A stretch of DNA of 64,000 bases from Seonamhaeicola sp. ML3 (GCF_023273855.1 NZ_CP096884.1:3162001-3226000), one strand, 5' to 3'; positions 26,670 through 35,568 are shown, counted from the first letter of the stretch. Notes: generated by a model not told the origin, from the letters alone. Translations and numbers: made by a program.

Positions 26670-27032
26670 ATGAAGGTTTATTCGTTTGAAAACTTAAAAG
26701 TCTGGAAAGAATCAATAGAACTTGTGAAGTGTATTTATAATATGACCAATAATTTCGCTCCTGAAGAAAAATTTGGATTAGTAAGTCAGTTAAGAAGAGC
26801 ATCTGTTTCAATATCTTCAAATTTAGCTGAGGGAACTTCGAGAAAGTCAAATAAAGATAAAGCTCATTTCACTACAATTGCTTTTAGTTCATCCATGGAA
26901 GTTTTAAACCAAATAATAATTTCCAAAGAACTGGGTTATATTTCTGAAAAGGATTATATATTAGTCCGTAGTAAAATTGAAAAAATAACTAATATGCTGA
27001 ACGCTTTAAGAAAAGCTCAATTAAACGCATAA
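26670..27032 (+). CDS. Four-helix-bundle protein (23S rRNA intervening-sequence type)
   Basis: The protein has 120 residues from the ATG at 26670 (MKVYSFENLKVWKESIELV). An in-frame ATG at 26628 would add an unlikely hydrophobic leader. The signature FENLKVWKES at the start, then LVSQLRRASVSISSNLAEG, identifies the family first found in rRNA intervening sequences and related to diversity-generating-retroelement Avd proteins. It forms basic, nucleic-acid-binding pentamers. Here it interrupts rlmD and DUF6452, and imperfect inverted repeats flank it. No reverse transcriptase is present. Confidence 0.88.
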   Translation: MKVYSFENLKVWKESIELVKCIYNMTNNFAPEEKFGLVSQLRRASVSISSNLAEGTSRKSNKDKAHFTTIAFSSSMEVLNQIIISKELGYISEKDYILVRSKIEKITNMLNALRKAQLNA

Positions 27033-27043
27033 ACAGATAAACG
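27026..27043 (-). repeat. Right inverted repeat flanking the four-helix-bundle gene
   Basis: The minus-strand sequence CGTTTATCTGTTTATGCG is the partner of 26631-26648 and overlaps the stop codon of the small gene. Confidence 0.5.
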
Positions 27044-27056
27044 AATCAACCTATTA

Positions 27057-27581
27057 ATGAAATATATAAGACTAGTTTTCATTCCAATTTTTGCCCTATT
27101 GATTGGAATTTCAATAAGTTGCGAAAGAGACGATATTTGTCCGGAAAGCACCCCGACCACTTCCAGATTGGTCATAGACCTATTTGATTTCAATAATCAA
27201 GAAAATAAAAAAAATGCTTTCAACTTAATAGTAGCAGACTTAGATAACAGAGTACTAAACGATTATTTTCTAACTACAAGCAATAATCTTCTGCTACCAC
27301 TTAACACCAATGAAAACACGACTACTTTTAGATTGATTAAAGATGCCAAAGTTGATGATGATGGCTTTATTACAGAAGGAAACGAAGATATTTTAGTTAT
27401 TAATTACACCCGAAAGGAAGTTTATGTTTCCAGAGCCTGTGGTTATAAGACTATTTTTGAAAATGTTGGCGTTGTTGTTCAAGACGATGGCGATAAATGG
27501 ATTTTAGGAAACCCAATTAACTTAACCGAAAACGAACCTATTGAAGATGAAAACGAAGCACATTTTAATCTTTTTCATTAA
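27057..27581 (+). CDS. DUF6452 family lipoprotein
   Basis: This 174-residue lipoprotein has a signal ending GISISC (Cys22) followed by ERDDICPEST. The body is beta-rich with a conserved-looking cysteine pair partner (SRACGYKTIF). DUF6452 is a Flavobacteria-specific family of unknown function that characteristically lies between rlmD and DUF6048, as here apart from the four-helix-bundle insertion. It overlaps the next gene by 35 bp. Confidence 0.8.
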   Translation: MKYIRLVFIPIFALLIGISISCERDDICPESTPTTSRLVIDLFDFNNQENKKNAFNLIVADLDNRVLNDYFLTTSNNLLLPLNTNENTTTFRLIKDAKVDDDGFITEGNEDILVINYTRKEVYVSRACGYKTIFENVGVVVQDDGDKWILGNPINLTENEPIEDENEAHFNLFH

Positions 27582-28263
27582 TATTTTTCTATTCACTACT
27601 GTCGCTTTTTCACAAAACGACAGTCTAGTTAATGTTGCCGATTCACTTAAGATAAAGCAAAAATACGGGCTAAGGATTTCTGGTGATATTGGCAAACTAA
27701 CCCGTTCGTTTTTAGACGATGACTATACCGGTTTTGAAATAGCTGCAGATTTTAGACTCAAGGAAGATTTTTATATCGCCGGTGAAATAGGATTTGAAGA
27801 AAAAAACACAATAAACGACTATTTAGACATTACCAGTTCGGGATCTTATCTAAAAGCAGGTGTTGATATTAATATGTACGACAACTGGTTGGATATGGAC
27901 AACCTTATTTTTGCTGGTTTTAGAGTGGGCGCCAGTACTTTTAGTCACGACCTAAACAGCTTTTCTGTTTATAATACCAATCAGTTTTGGGCCCCTCAGT
28001 ACAGTTCAGACGTTGCACAAGAATTTAGTTCGCTTACTGCTTTTTGGGCAGAATTAATATTAGGTATGAAGGTTGAACTTTTTAATAATCTATACTTGGG
28101 GCTTAATGTACAACTCAAATTTTTAGCCTCTGAAACTAGCCCAGATAATTTTGAAAATGTATATATCCCTGGCTTTGGAAGAACTTACGATAGCGGTCGC
28201 ATAGGTACCGGATATAGCTACACTTTAGGTTATAGAATTCCGCTTTACAAAAAAAATAAGTAA
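27547..28263 (+). CDS. DUF6048 family outer-membrane beta-barrel protein
   Basis: The protein has 238 residues from ATG 27547 (a TTG two codons earlier is also possible). A signal peptide (to VAFSQ) is followed by alternating amphipathic strands with many aromatic residues (DFYIAGEIGFEEK, NLYLGLNVQLKFL) and a C-terminal strand YTLGYRIPLYKK, consistent with an 8-10-strand outer-membrane barrel. The start lies inside the DUF6452 gene, so the pair is translationally coupled. Function is unknown. Confidence 0.78.
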   Translation: MKTKHILIFFINIFLFTTVAFSQNDSLVNVADSLKIKQKYGLRISGDIGKLTRSFLDDDYTGFEIAADFRLKEDFYIAGEIGFEEKNTINDYLDITSSGSYLKAGVDINMYDNWLDMDNLIFAGFRVGASTFSHDLNSFSVYNTNQFWAPQYSSDVAQEFSSLTAFWAELILGMKVELFNNLYLGLNVQLKFLASETSPDNFENVYIPGFGRTYDSGRIGTGYSYTLGYRIPLYKKNK

Positions 28264-28290
28264 CTTGTTGGAATAACCCACCAACTAAAT

Positions 28291-29496
28291 ATGAAAACTA
28301 CGCTTAGTAAAACCGAGCGAATTCATTCTTTAGACTCGCTACGTGCCATCATGATGCTTTTGGGTTTGGTTATTCATTCTGTTATTACTTATGGCACCTT
28401 TGATTATAAAGTTTGGCAAATTCAAGACCCAAATACCACCCATTTATCTAACGACTATATACTTGGATTAATTCATGCCTTTAGAATGCAAATATTTTTT
28501 GTAGTCGCAGGTTTTTTTGGTGCTATGTTATTCTTTGAACGCACACCTATAAAAATGATAAAAAATCGTCTTGAAAGGATTTTATATCCCTTTTTGGTTT
28601 TTGTAGTTTTACTTTGGCCTACCATTTTATTTGCTTTTAGTTATACCAGTAAAGTTTTTAGAGGTAATAGCAATGCCATGGGCGATACTTTGTCCTTATT
28701 TTCCAACTTAGAGGTGTTTGTACCCAAAAGCACATACCACTTATGGTTTTTGTATTATTTGGTACTAATTACGTTTTTTTCTGTTGTTCTGGGATTTATT
28801 TTCCAAAAGCTACCTAGAGTTTCACTTCAAATTTCAAACGGATTTAGTTGGATTATTAAAAAACCAATGTTTCGTATTTTAGCTTTGGCTAGCATATCTG
28901 CCTTTGTGTATTCTATAATGGGCACCTATTCTGTAAATACTTCGGTCTCATTTGTTCCAGACTTTAATACTTTTATCTATTATTTCACTTTTTATAGCAT
29001 TGGCTGGTTATTATACCAATCTAAACATCTTTTACATGTATTTAAGAAACACGATTGGGTTAATATTATTTTAGGCATAGGTTTATTTTCAGTGTATTTT
29101 TTTATGCGTAAATCGCTTAATAAAGAAAGTTTAATCATCATAAAATCAATAATGGTTTGGTTCTTTATTTTTGGTATTACGGGGGTATTTATTCGCTATG
29201 CCAGTAATCATTCTGCAAGAATGCGCTATATTTCAGATTCATCATATTGGGTGTATTTATTACATGTTACACTAACAGCATTTATTCCAAGTTTTATTGT
29301 TGATTGGCCCGTTCCATCAACTGTTAAAATGTTGTTTGTGTTAGTTACTTCTGGAATCTTATGTTTTGTCACATATCATTATTTTGTTAGAGCTACTTTT
29401 ATTGGCAGGTTCTTAAATGGCAGGCGTTATTCAAGAAAAATTTCTGATATTAAACCAACAACACCCATTGCAACTAAAGTTGTTTTAAAAAACTAA
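28291..29496 (+). CDS. Acyltransferase family 3 membrane protein (OpgC-like)
   Basis: This 401-residue integral membrane protein has about ten helices. The first helix carries the acyltransferase-3 signature SLDSLRAIMMLLGLVIHSV with the catalytic-type His. STYHLWFLYYLVLI and the C-terminal SSYWVYLLHVTLTAF match the glucan-modification (OpgC/MdoC) branch. It likely O-acylates an envelope glycan using cytoplasmic acyl-CoA; the substrate is unknown. The next gene begins 4 nt downstream. Confidence 0.85.
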   Translation: MKTTLSKTERIHSLDSLRAIMMLLGLVIHSVITYGTFDYKVWQIQDPNTTHLSNDYILGLIHAFRMQIFFVVAGFFGAMLFFERTPIKMIKNRLERILYPFLVFVVLLWPTILFAFSYTSKVFRGNSNAMGDTLSLFSNLEVFVPKSTYHLWFLYYLVLITFFSVVLGFIFQKLPRVSLQISNGFSWIIKKPMFRILALASISAFVYSIMGTYSVNTSVSFVPDFNTFIYYFTFYSIGWLLYQSKHLLHVFKKHDWVNIILGIGLFSVYFFMRKSLNKESLIIIKSIMVWFFIFGITGVFIRYASNHSARMRYISDSSYWVYLLHVTLTAFIPSFIVDWPVPSTVKMLFVLVTSGILCFVTYHYFVRATFIGRFLNGRRYSRKISDIKPTTPIATKVVLKN

Positions 29497-29500
29497 ACAA

Positions 29501-30511
29501 ATGAAAAATCTAACCATTATAATTGGCCTAATCACCTGCGTTCTATTTCAATCTTTTGGTTTCTACAATAGCAACAACGTTGTAAAGTTTTTAGAGACTT
29601 TAAATTCTGAACAGTTAGAAAAAGTAATGTTTCCTTTTGAGGATAACTCCAGAGAATCATGGCATTTTTTACCAAACACCTCCCATCCTCGTGAGGGCAT
29701 TTCACTAAAAGAACTCAACAAAGAACAGAAAGACCTTTTCTTTAAAATGCTTGGCTATTTTTTAAGTGAAACTGGTTACAACAAAACCAAAAAGATAATC
29801 AGCCTTGAAAGTGTTTTGGCTGAGTTAGGTGGTGATCCGGATTACAGAAATCCCGAGGCCTATTTTATAGCCATTTATGGCAACCCAAAAAAGGACAATC
29901 TTTGGGCTTGGTCTTTCGAGGGACACCATGTGGCTTTAAACTTTACTGTTGTTAATGGTATTATTACCGCGTCACCTCGCTTTTTTGGGGCTAATCCTGC
30001 CATTGTTAAAAGTGGTAGCAGAAAAGGAGAGCGTACTTTGCACAGAGAGGAAAAACTGGCCTACATACTTGTTAACGCCTTAACCGAGAAACAACGAGAA
30101 CAAGCTATTATTGCTAACGTTGCCTATAAAGATATTTTAACTTATAACCACTCGAAAGTAAAGCCCTTAAAACCCGAAGGTATTCTGGCAAGCACCCTCA
30201 ATAATAGCCAAAAGACCCAATTAAAGGCTATTATATTTGAATATTTGAGCGCTCTACCAGACGATTTAGCGCACATAAGAGAGGCCCAAATACATAAAGA
30301 AGAATTTAATGACTTACGCTTTGCTTGGGCGGGAAGTACCAAAAAAGGCGAACCACACTACTACAGGATTCAGGGAAAAACATTTTTAATTGAACTCGAT
30401 AATACGCAAACCAATGCCAACCACATACATTGTGTATGGCGCGATTTTGATGGCGATTTTGGTAGGGATTTGATTATGGAACACTACAAAAAATCTAAAC
30501 ACCATAATTAA
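29501..30511 (+). CDS. Secreted DUF3500 protein
   Basis: This 336-residue protein has a signal peptide at about 1-21. DUF3500 features are clear: SWHFLPNTSHPREGISL, WAWSFEGHHVALNFTVV (GHH), FFGANPA, and the C-terminal NANHIHCVWRDFDGDFGRDLI with several histidines that could bind metal. Function is unknown in the literature I know. It starts 4 nt after the acyltransferase gene, so the two are probably one transcript. Upstream DUF6048 ends 27 nt before the acyltransferase. Confidence 0.88.
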   Translation: MKNLTIIIGLITCVLFQSFGFYNSNNVVKFLETLNSEQLEKVMFPFEDNSRESWHFLPNTSHPREGISLKELNKEQKDLFFKMLGYFLSETGYNKTKKIISLESVLAELGGDPDYRNPEAYFIAIYGNPKKDNLWAWSFEGHHVALNFTVVNGIITASPRFFGANPAIVKSGSRKGERTLHREEKLAYILVNALTEKQREQAIIANVAYKDILTYNHSKVKPLKPEGILASTLNNSQKTQLKAIIFEYLSALPDDLAHIREAQIHKEEFNDLRFAWAGSTKKGEPHYYRIQGKTFLIELDNTQTNANHIHCVWRDFDGDFGRDLIMEHYKKSKHHN

Positions 30512-30614
30512 TTAGCTTCTCAAATTAAGTTCTCTGCACAAGTATATCCTGTTGATAATTCCTAATAAGTATTCATTATTTTCTGTCATTATAATTCTAA
30601 CTTTGTTTATTACT

Positions 30615-30645
30615 GAATATAAATCATTGAAAGCGATTTATATTC
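30615..30645. promoter_or_regulatory. Perfect 11-bp inverted repeat upstream of the DUF6161-like gene
   Basis: GAATATAAATC (30615-30625) and GATTTATATTC (30635-30645) flank a 9-nt spacer. No T-run follows, so an operator or RNA leader hairpin is more likely than a terminator. The start codon is 26 nt downstream. Confidence 0.5.
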
Positions 30646-30671
30646 TGAATACGTTAGTCAAAAGCTGAAAA

Positions 30672-31925
30672 ATGACAACTACAGAGATTAGAAAAATAAT
30701 TACCAAATCAGAAAACGCCGAATGGTTCAATACAATTGAGGTATCAATTGAATACCCGAAAATTAATTTTTCTAAACGTTTTAAAGGAGTAAGTTCTTTA
30801 CACAGATTTCTAACTGAACAAGTCAAAGGTTGGGAAAAATATGGTAATAGTATCCCGAACGAGTTGTCAAATTCAAAAAGACATTTTACAAATCTAAAAT
30901 CTCGAATAGAAAATTTTGTCGACACAAGACAAAATGACCATCAAAGTAATTTAGTTAGTTATTGGAGAAATGAACAAACTCAATTACAAAGCTATAATCA
31001 AAACAGTCCATTTTTTACTTATGATTCGCCACAAACGGAATTCCTAATTGATGTTCATAATAAATTCCCTTCTTCTTTTCAAGGAGCTTATCTTTTTACC
31101 ATTGGTCAACATAGAACAAACAATAGGGACGAACTAATTGGAGCTATTCTTGCCTATGAATTTGAATTAAAAGACCACACAGAAATTACTCAAAGAAGGG
31201 ATAAAGAAAAGGCATCAATCAGTAGATTAAGAAATGATTTTGAAAAACATATTGTCAAATCGGAAAATGAACTCACCGAGCATCTAACAAATGCCAATAA
31301 AGAATATGAAAATTATACTGATAAAATAGATGAACTTAAAAACAACAAAGAGACAGCATTTGACGAATGGTATAGTAAAATTCAAAATAAATTTTCAGCA
31401 TTTGATTCTGATTCGAAAAAGAAAATTAGCGACCTTGAGAAAACCTATGAAGAATTATTAAGACTTAAAAAACCAGCTGAGTATTGGAAAACTAGGGCTT
31501 CAACTCTAAAAAGTGAAGGTTGGAAAGCAATTTATTGGCTAATTGGCTTGGTGATATTTGCTTGTGTAACTCTATACTTATTACTTTGGTTAACCCCTGA
31601 AGGAATGTTGTTGAGTTTTGTAAAAGGGAATACACAAGCTATAAAATGGTCGATTATTTATATTACGTTTATTTCTTTTCTAGCTTTTGGGATTAGAGCA
31701 TTAAATAAAGTTGCTTTTAGTTCATTCCACTTAGCTCGAGATGCAGAAGAAAGAGAACAACTAACTTATGTTTATTTGGCTTTAATTAAAGATAAAGCAG
31801 TAGATGAAAAGGATAAGAATTTAATTATACAATCATTATTTAGTAGAGCTGATACTGGTTTACTAAAAGATGATTCAGGACCAACAATGCCGAATGATTT
31901 TACAGGAAAAATATTAGGAAGATAA
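30672..31925 (+). CDS. Coiled-coil two-helix membrane protein, DUF6161-like
   Basis: This 417-residue protein has a soluble N-terminal half (1-170), a coiled coil (about 175-265, rich in Lys/Glu), two membrane helices (about 283-306 and 325-345), and a C-terminal cytoplasmic segment with FHLARDAEEREQLTYVYLAL and LFSRADTGLLKDDSGPTMP. The C-terminal block matches what I recall of DUF6161. The gene stands alone, has its own upstream dyad, and is followed by a structured repeat, so it looks like an accessory cassette. Function is unknown; a membrane-associated sensing or defence role is only a guess. Confidence 0.75.
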   Translation: MTTTEIRKIITKSENAEWFNTIEVSIEYPKINFSKRFKGVSSLHRFLTEQVKGWEKYGNSIPNELSNSKRHFTNLKSRIENFVDTRQNDHQSNLVSYWRNEQTQLQSYNQNSPFFTYDSPQTEFLIDVHNKFPSSFQGAYLFTIGQHRTNNRDELIGAILAYEFELKDHTEITQRRDKEKASISRLRNDFEKHIVKSENELTEHLTNANKEYENYTDKIDELKNNKETAFDEWYSKIQNKFSAFDSDSKKKISDLEKTYEELLRLKKPAEYWKTRASTLKSEGWKAIYWLIGLVIFACVTLYLLLWLTPEGMLLSFVKGNTQAIKWSIIYITFISFLAFGIRALNKVAFSSFHLARDAEEREQLTYVYLALIKDKAVDEKDKNLIIQSLFSRADTGLLKDDSGPTMPNDFTGKILGR

Positions 31926-31935
31926 TAAAGGTCAG

Positions 31936-32070
31936 TGGCTAACAAAGATGTATATCCGCAATTACGGCGGATTCGACTACCTTCGAATCCAATCGGAATT
32001 GCTAACAACAGTTCTAAATCGACAAACATTAACTCTTAACCCGTAACGGAAGGTTATACGAACCGATAAG
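31936..32070 (+). repeat. Structured recombination-site-like repeat downstream of the DUF6161-like gene
   Basis: The stretch begins GGCTAACAAAGATGTATA and ends TATACGAACCGATAAGC, whose outer ends are partly complementary (GTATA/TATAC). Inside are two adjacent hairpins: ATCCGC/GCGGAT (31954-31959, 31967-31972) and ATTCGA/TCGAAT (31971-31976, 31983-31988). GCTAACAA occurs again at 32001. This outer-core/inner-hairpin plan resembles integron attC sites or the dispersed Bacteroidota repeats seen after single accessory genes. The assignment is tentative. Confidence 0.5.
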
Positions 32071-32084
32071 CAAACCTCCCCAAA

Positions 32085-33242
32085 TTACTTCATATACTTC
32101 CCTTTCTTACTGCCTTCGTACATTACGTATTTTACCAAGCGAGATTCTAATTTAGCATTAAACAGCTGTATTTTTCTAGAAGGGCGCAAACCAACATGTT
32201 TTAAAGCATCTAGATTTGAGGTGATAAACCAAGCATCGGTTCCAGGGTAGTTTTGTTTAAGCGTATCTCCTATACTCTTATAAAACGCCTGCATGTCTAT
32301 ATTTAAACGCTCTCCATACGGCGGGTTAAACACCATGTGTAACTTATTACTACCTCCTTTTTGGGTCTTGAAGAAGTCCTCATGCTTTACAGAAATAAAA
32401 TCGTCTAACTGGGCATTCTTTACATTGTCTTTAGCCTTGTAAACCGCACTGGGTGCTTTATCGTAACCAATAATTTTATGATGGAAATCTCTTGTTTTTT
32501 TTAATAACGATTCTTCAATTTTCTCGAATAAATCGACATCCCAATCTTGCCAACGTTCAAAAGCAAACTCTTTGCGCATTAAATTTGGAGGAATATTACA
32601 AGCTATCATAGCCGCCTCAATGAGCATCGTTCCCGAACCGCACATGGGATCCATAAAATCCGACTGGCCATCCCAACCCGACAACATAATCATCCCAGCA
32701 GCAAGAACCTCGTTTATTGGTGCAATATTAGTTGCTGTTTTATAGCCACGCTTATGTAGGGAGTCTCCAGAAGAATCCAGAGAAACAGTACAGTTGTTTC
32801 GGTCTATATGTACATTAATTTTAAGATCAGGGAATTTTAAATCTACATTAGGTCGCTGACCGGTAATATCGCGAAATCTATCAACGATGGCATCTTTGGT
32901 CTTAAGTGCAATAAACAAAGAATGCTTAAATAAATGCGAATGGATGGTCGCATCAACAGCCAAAGAACCTGAAGGCTTTAGGTAATCTTCCCAAGGCATT
33001 TTGTATATGTTATTATACAAATCCTGTTCATTGTTTACCTTGAATGTATGAATAGGTTTTAATATTTTTATCGCGGTTCGTAAACCTAGATTAGACTTGT
33101 ACATAAAACCCTTATCCCCTATAAAACTTACGTTTCTAACACCCTTCTTAACCTCTTGGGCACCTAGTTGCGTAAGTTCATTTGCTAACAAGTCTTCAAA
33201 ACCAAACAAAGTTTTGGCGACCATTTTGAAATTTTCATCCAT
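32085..33242 (-). CDS. THUMP-domain RNA methyltransferase (RlmL N-terminal type)
   Basis: This 385-residue protein has a THUMP domain in the first 160 residues (FGFEDLLANELTQLGAQEV) followed by a SAM methyltransferase with DPMCGSGTMLIEAA and the catalytic NPPYGERL. The sequence matches the 23S rRNA guanine-N2 methyltransferase (m2G2445) half of E. coli RlmL without the RlmK half. The gene is transcribed toward the structured repeat and is divergent from the CapK-like gene. Confidence 0.9.
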   Translation of the reverse strand: MDENFKMVAKTLFGFEDLLANELTQLGAQEVKKGVRNVSFIGDKGFMYKSNLGLRTAIKILKPIHTFKVNNEQDLYNNIYKMPWEDYLKPSGSLAVDATIHSHLFKHSLFIALKTKDAIVDRFRDITGQRPNVDLKFPDLKINVHIDRNNCTVSLDSSGDSLHKRGYKTATNIAPINEVLAAGMIMLSGWDGQSDFMDPMCGSGTMLIEAAMIACNIPPNLMRKEFAFERWQDWDVDLFEKIEESLLKKTRDFHHKIIGYDKAPSAVYKAKDNVKNAQLDDFISVKHEDFFKTQKGGSNKLHMVFNPPYGERLNIDMQAFYKSIGDTLKQNYPGTDAWFITSNLDALKHVGLRPSRKIQLFNAKLESRLVKYVMYEGSKKGKYMK

Positions 33243-33393
33243 TTTTTACTACTACTTCACAAATTATCTTATTCAGAGTGCTAAAATAAGGCTATTTATA
33301 ATCAATTTGTGCGCTTTGTATTTAGAATTGATTTTGGTTAAATGAAAATTGTCGAAATCTTTGGTTATATTTTGACCTGAAATCTTAATTCAA

Positions 33394-34710
33394 TTGAATT
33401 TGAAATATATTATTCATTTATTAGAACACCTTAGGCGATTCTCTTTTTGGACCCAAGACTTTATAAAAGGTCAAAAAACACGAAAACACTACAGAGAGAT
33501 TCTTAATTTGAATGAAGACTTTACAAACCCTTCAAATATAAAGATTAGAGAAAATCATCTAGACAACATTCTGGGACATGCCGTAAGCACTACAAGTTTC
33601 TACAGCGATTACAATAATTATAAATCTTTAAGTGACTTTCCAGTAATCAACAAAAATATTATTCGGGAAAACCAAAAAGCTATGGCTTCCCAGAAATTCA
33701 TGAACAGGAAAAATAAAATTGTAAGTACCAGTGGTTCTACTGGTGCCAATCTTTCGGTTGCGCACAACAGAGATAAATCTCTTAGAAATACCGCAGATAC
33801 CATTTACTTTTCTGAAAAGGCAGGTTTTAAAATTGGTCATAAACTCATTTTTTTAAGACATTGGGATGACGAACTGAGAAAATCAAGACTAAAAAACTTT
33901 ATTCTAAATATACAGGAGGAAGAAATTTTTGGGTTTACGGGAAATCGCATTTCAGAACTATTGATTCAAGCGGAAAAAGACACATCAAACAAAGGTTTGA
34001 TAGCTTATGCCTCCGGATTAGAACTTATATGTAAACATTTAGACAACTTCAATGGTAAACTACCCACAATTAAATTTAAATCTATAATTGCTATTTCAGA
34101 ACACTTGAACGACTATACAAAAAATGCTTTGAACAAATATTTTAACGTACAGGCTGTCTCCAGATATTCGAATACAGAAAATGGCATTATTGCGCAACAA
34201 AATATTGAAGGTGACCTTAGTTTTAATATTAATTGGGCAAGTTATTATGTTGAAATTTTAGATATACACAAGAACATTCCTGCAAGAAACATGGAAATGG
34301 GCAGGATTGTAATAACCGATTTATTTAATTTCGCAACCCCTTTAATTCGCTACGATACCGGAGATGTGGGTTGTATGGACTATAGTGTAACCCCTCCTGT
34401 TCTAAAAAAAATAGAAGGTAGGAAAGGAGATATTATATTCAATACAAAAGGAGAAATAGTTACACACTTTATTGTAACCAACCTATCTCTTTATAGCAAT
34501 GTAAAACAAGGACAATTAATTCAAACAGATAAAACGGTCTATACACTCAAACTAAACGTTAATCCTAATTTCAATAAAGAAGGTGAAATATTAAATCTCT
34601 TTAAGGGTTTCTTAGGTGAAGATGCCTCAATAAACATTAAGTATGTAGATGAAATCCCAGTACTATCCTCTGGAAAGAGAAGATTAACCATAAATGAGTA
34701 TACGGTTTAG
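33394..34710 (+). CDS. CapK/phenylacetate-CoA ligase-like adenylate-forming enzyme
   Basis: This 438-residue protein of the AMP-binding superfamily has the phosphate loop STSGSTGANLSV, RYSNTENGIIAQ as adenine motif, and TPLIRYDTGDVG. The C-terminal region (about 345-438) is the small mobile lid. Length and motifs fit the CapK/PaaK-like group, often linked to polysaccharide or peptide modification rather than phenylacetate catabolism. No ATG is available at the N-terminus; translation probably begins at TTG 33394, since a stop lies in frame just upstream. It is probably separate from the next gene, which has its own -7 element. Confidence 0.82.
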   Translation: MNLKYIIHLLEHLRRFSFWTQDFIKGQKTRKHYREILNLNEDFTNPSNIKIRENHLDNILGHAVSTTSFYSDYNNYKSLSDFPVINKNIIRENQKAMASQKFMNRKNKIVSTSGSTGANLSVAHNRDKSLRNTADTIYFSEKAGFKIGHKLIFLRHWDDELRKSRLKNFILNIQEEEIFGFTGNRISELLIQAEKDTSNKGLIAYASGLELICKHLDNFNGKLPTIKFKSIIAISEHLNDYTKNALNKYFNVQAVSRYSNTENGIIAQQNIEGDLSFNINWASYYVEILDIHKNIPARNMEMGRIVITDLFNFATPLIRYDTGDVGCMDYSVTPPVLKKIEGRKGDIIFNTKGEIVTHFIVTNLSLYSNVKQGQLIQTDKTVYTLKLNVNPNFNKEGEILNLFKGFLGEDASINIKYVDEIPVLSSGKRRLTINEYTV

Positions 34711-34752
34711 ACTTTATTACTTTAGTACTTTTTAATACAAGACAAAATAGTT

Positions 34753-34760
34753 TAGATTTG
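34753..34760 (+). promoter_or_regulatory. -7 element upstream of the methyltransferase gene
   Basis: TAGATTTG is an exact TAnnTTTG match, 67 nt before the start codon at 34828. No good -33 was seen. Confidence 0.4.
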
Positions 34761-34827
34761 CTAAAATAAAGACAAAAAGGGAGTTGATATTCAAAGTAAA
34801 TCATTCCCTTCAAGTTGAATACAAAAA

Positions 34828-35559
34828 ATGACAACAAATACAACCTCTTGGTATGCGTCATGGTTCGATACACCATACTATCACATACTCTATAAAGACC
34901 GAAACGACACTGAGGCTCATGCCTTTATGGATACCCTAACAAATTATCTAAATATTCCAGAAAACGGTACTATTTTAGATTTAGCCTGCGGACGAGGAAG
35001 ACATGCTCGGTTTTTAAACAAAATTGGGTATGATGTAACCGGTGTTGATCTTAGTGAAAATAGTATAGCCTTTGCAAAACAGTTTGAAAATCACCGCCTA
35101 AAGTTCGATGTCCATGATATGAGCAAACCCTACAACAAACAATTTGATGCTGTTTTTAACCTGTTCACAAGTTTTGGTTACTTTGATAATGATGAAGACA
35201 ACCTTAATACAATCAAGGCTATAAAAGCTAATTTGAAAACATTTGGATTTGGAGTTATCGATTTTATGAATACCGACTTTATTATAGATAATCTTGTTCC
35301 GGAAGAAGTGAAAGTTGTAGATGATATTACTTTTAATCTAAAACGCTATGTAGAAGATGGTCATATTATTAAGGATATAAATTTTATTGCAGATGACCGC
35401 TTATACAATTATCAAGAACGTGTTAGAGCCTTTACTTTAGAAGACTTCGAGGATTTCTTTAAAAAAGCCGATGTATATTTACTTGATATTTTTGGAGATT
35501 ATAAATTGCGAAAGTTTAGCAAAAAATCCTCAGAACGACTCATAATGATTTTTAAATAA
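34828..35559 (+). CDS. Class I SAM-dependent methyltransferase
   Basis: This 243-residue protein has a standard Rossmann-like methyltransferase fold: ILDLACGRGRHARFL as motif I, GVDLSENSI with the ribose-binding acid, and DAVFNLFTSFGYF as motif IV. The N-terminal SWYASWFDTPYYHILYK is typical of a Bacteroidota subgroup next to metal-transporter genes. The substrate is unknown. The ZIP transporter gene follows after 9 nt, so the two are likely one transcript. Confidence 0.88.
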   Translation: MTTNTTSWYASWFDTPYYHILYKDRNDTEAHAFMDTLTNYLNIPENGTILDLACGRGRHARFLNKIGYDVTGVDLSENSIAFAKQFENHRLKFDVHDMSKPYNKQFDAVFNLFTSFGYFDNDEDNLNTIKAIKANLKTFGFGVIDFMNTDFIIDNLVPEEVKVVDDITFNLKRYVEDGHIIKDINFIADDRLYNYQERVRAFTLEDFEDFFKKADVYLLDIFGDYKLRKFSKKSSERLIMIFK

Positions 35560-35568
35560 AAAAGATAG

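Noticed and set aside
26670-27032. Diversity-generating retroelement (Avd protein)
   Set aside because: No reverse transcriptase or template/variable repeats within the window; only the small protein is present.
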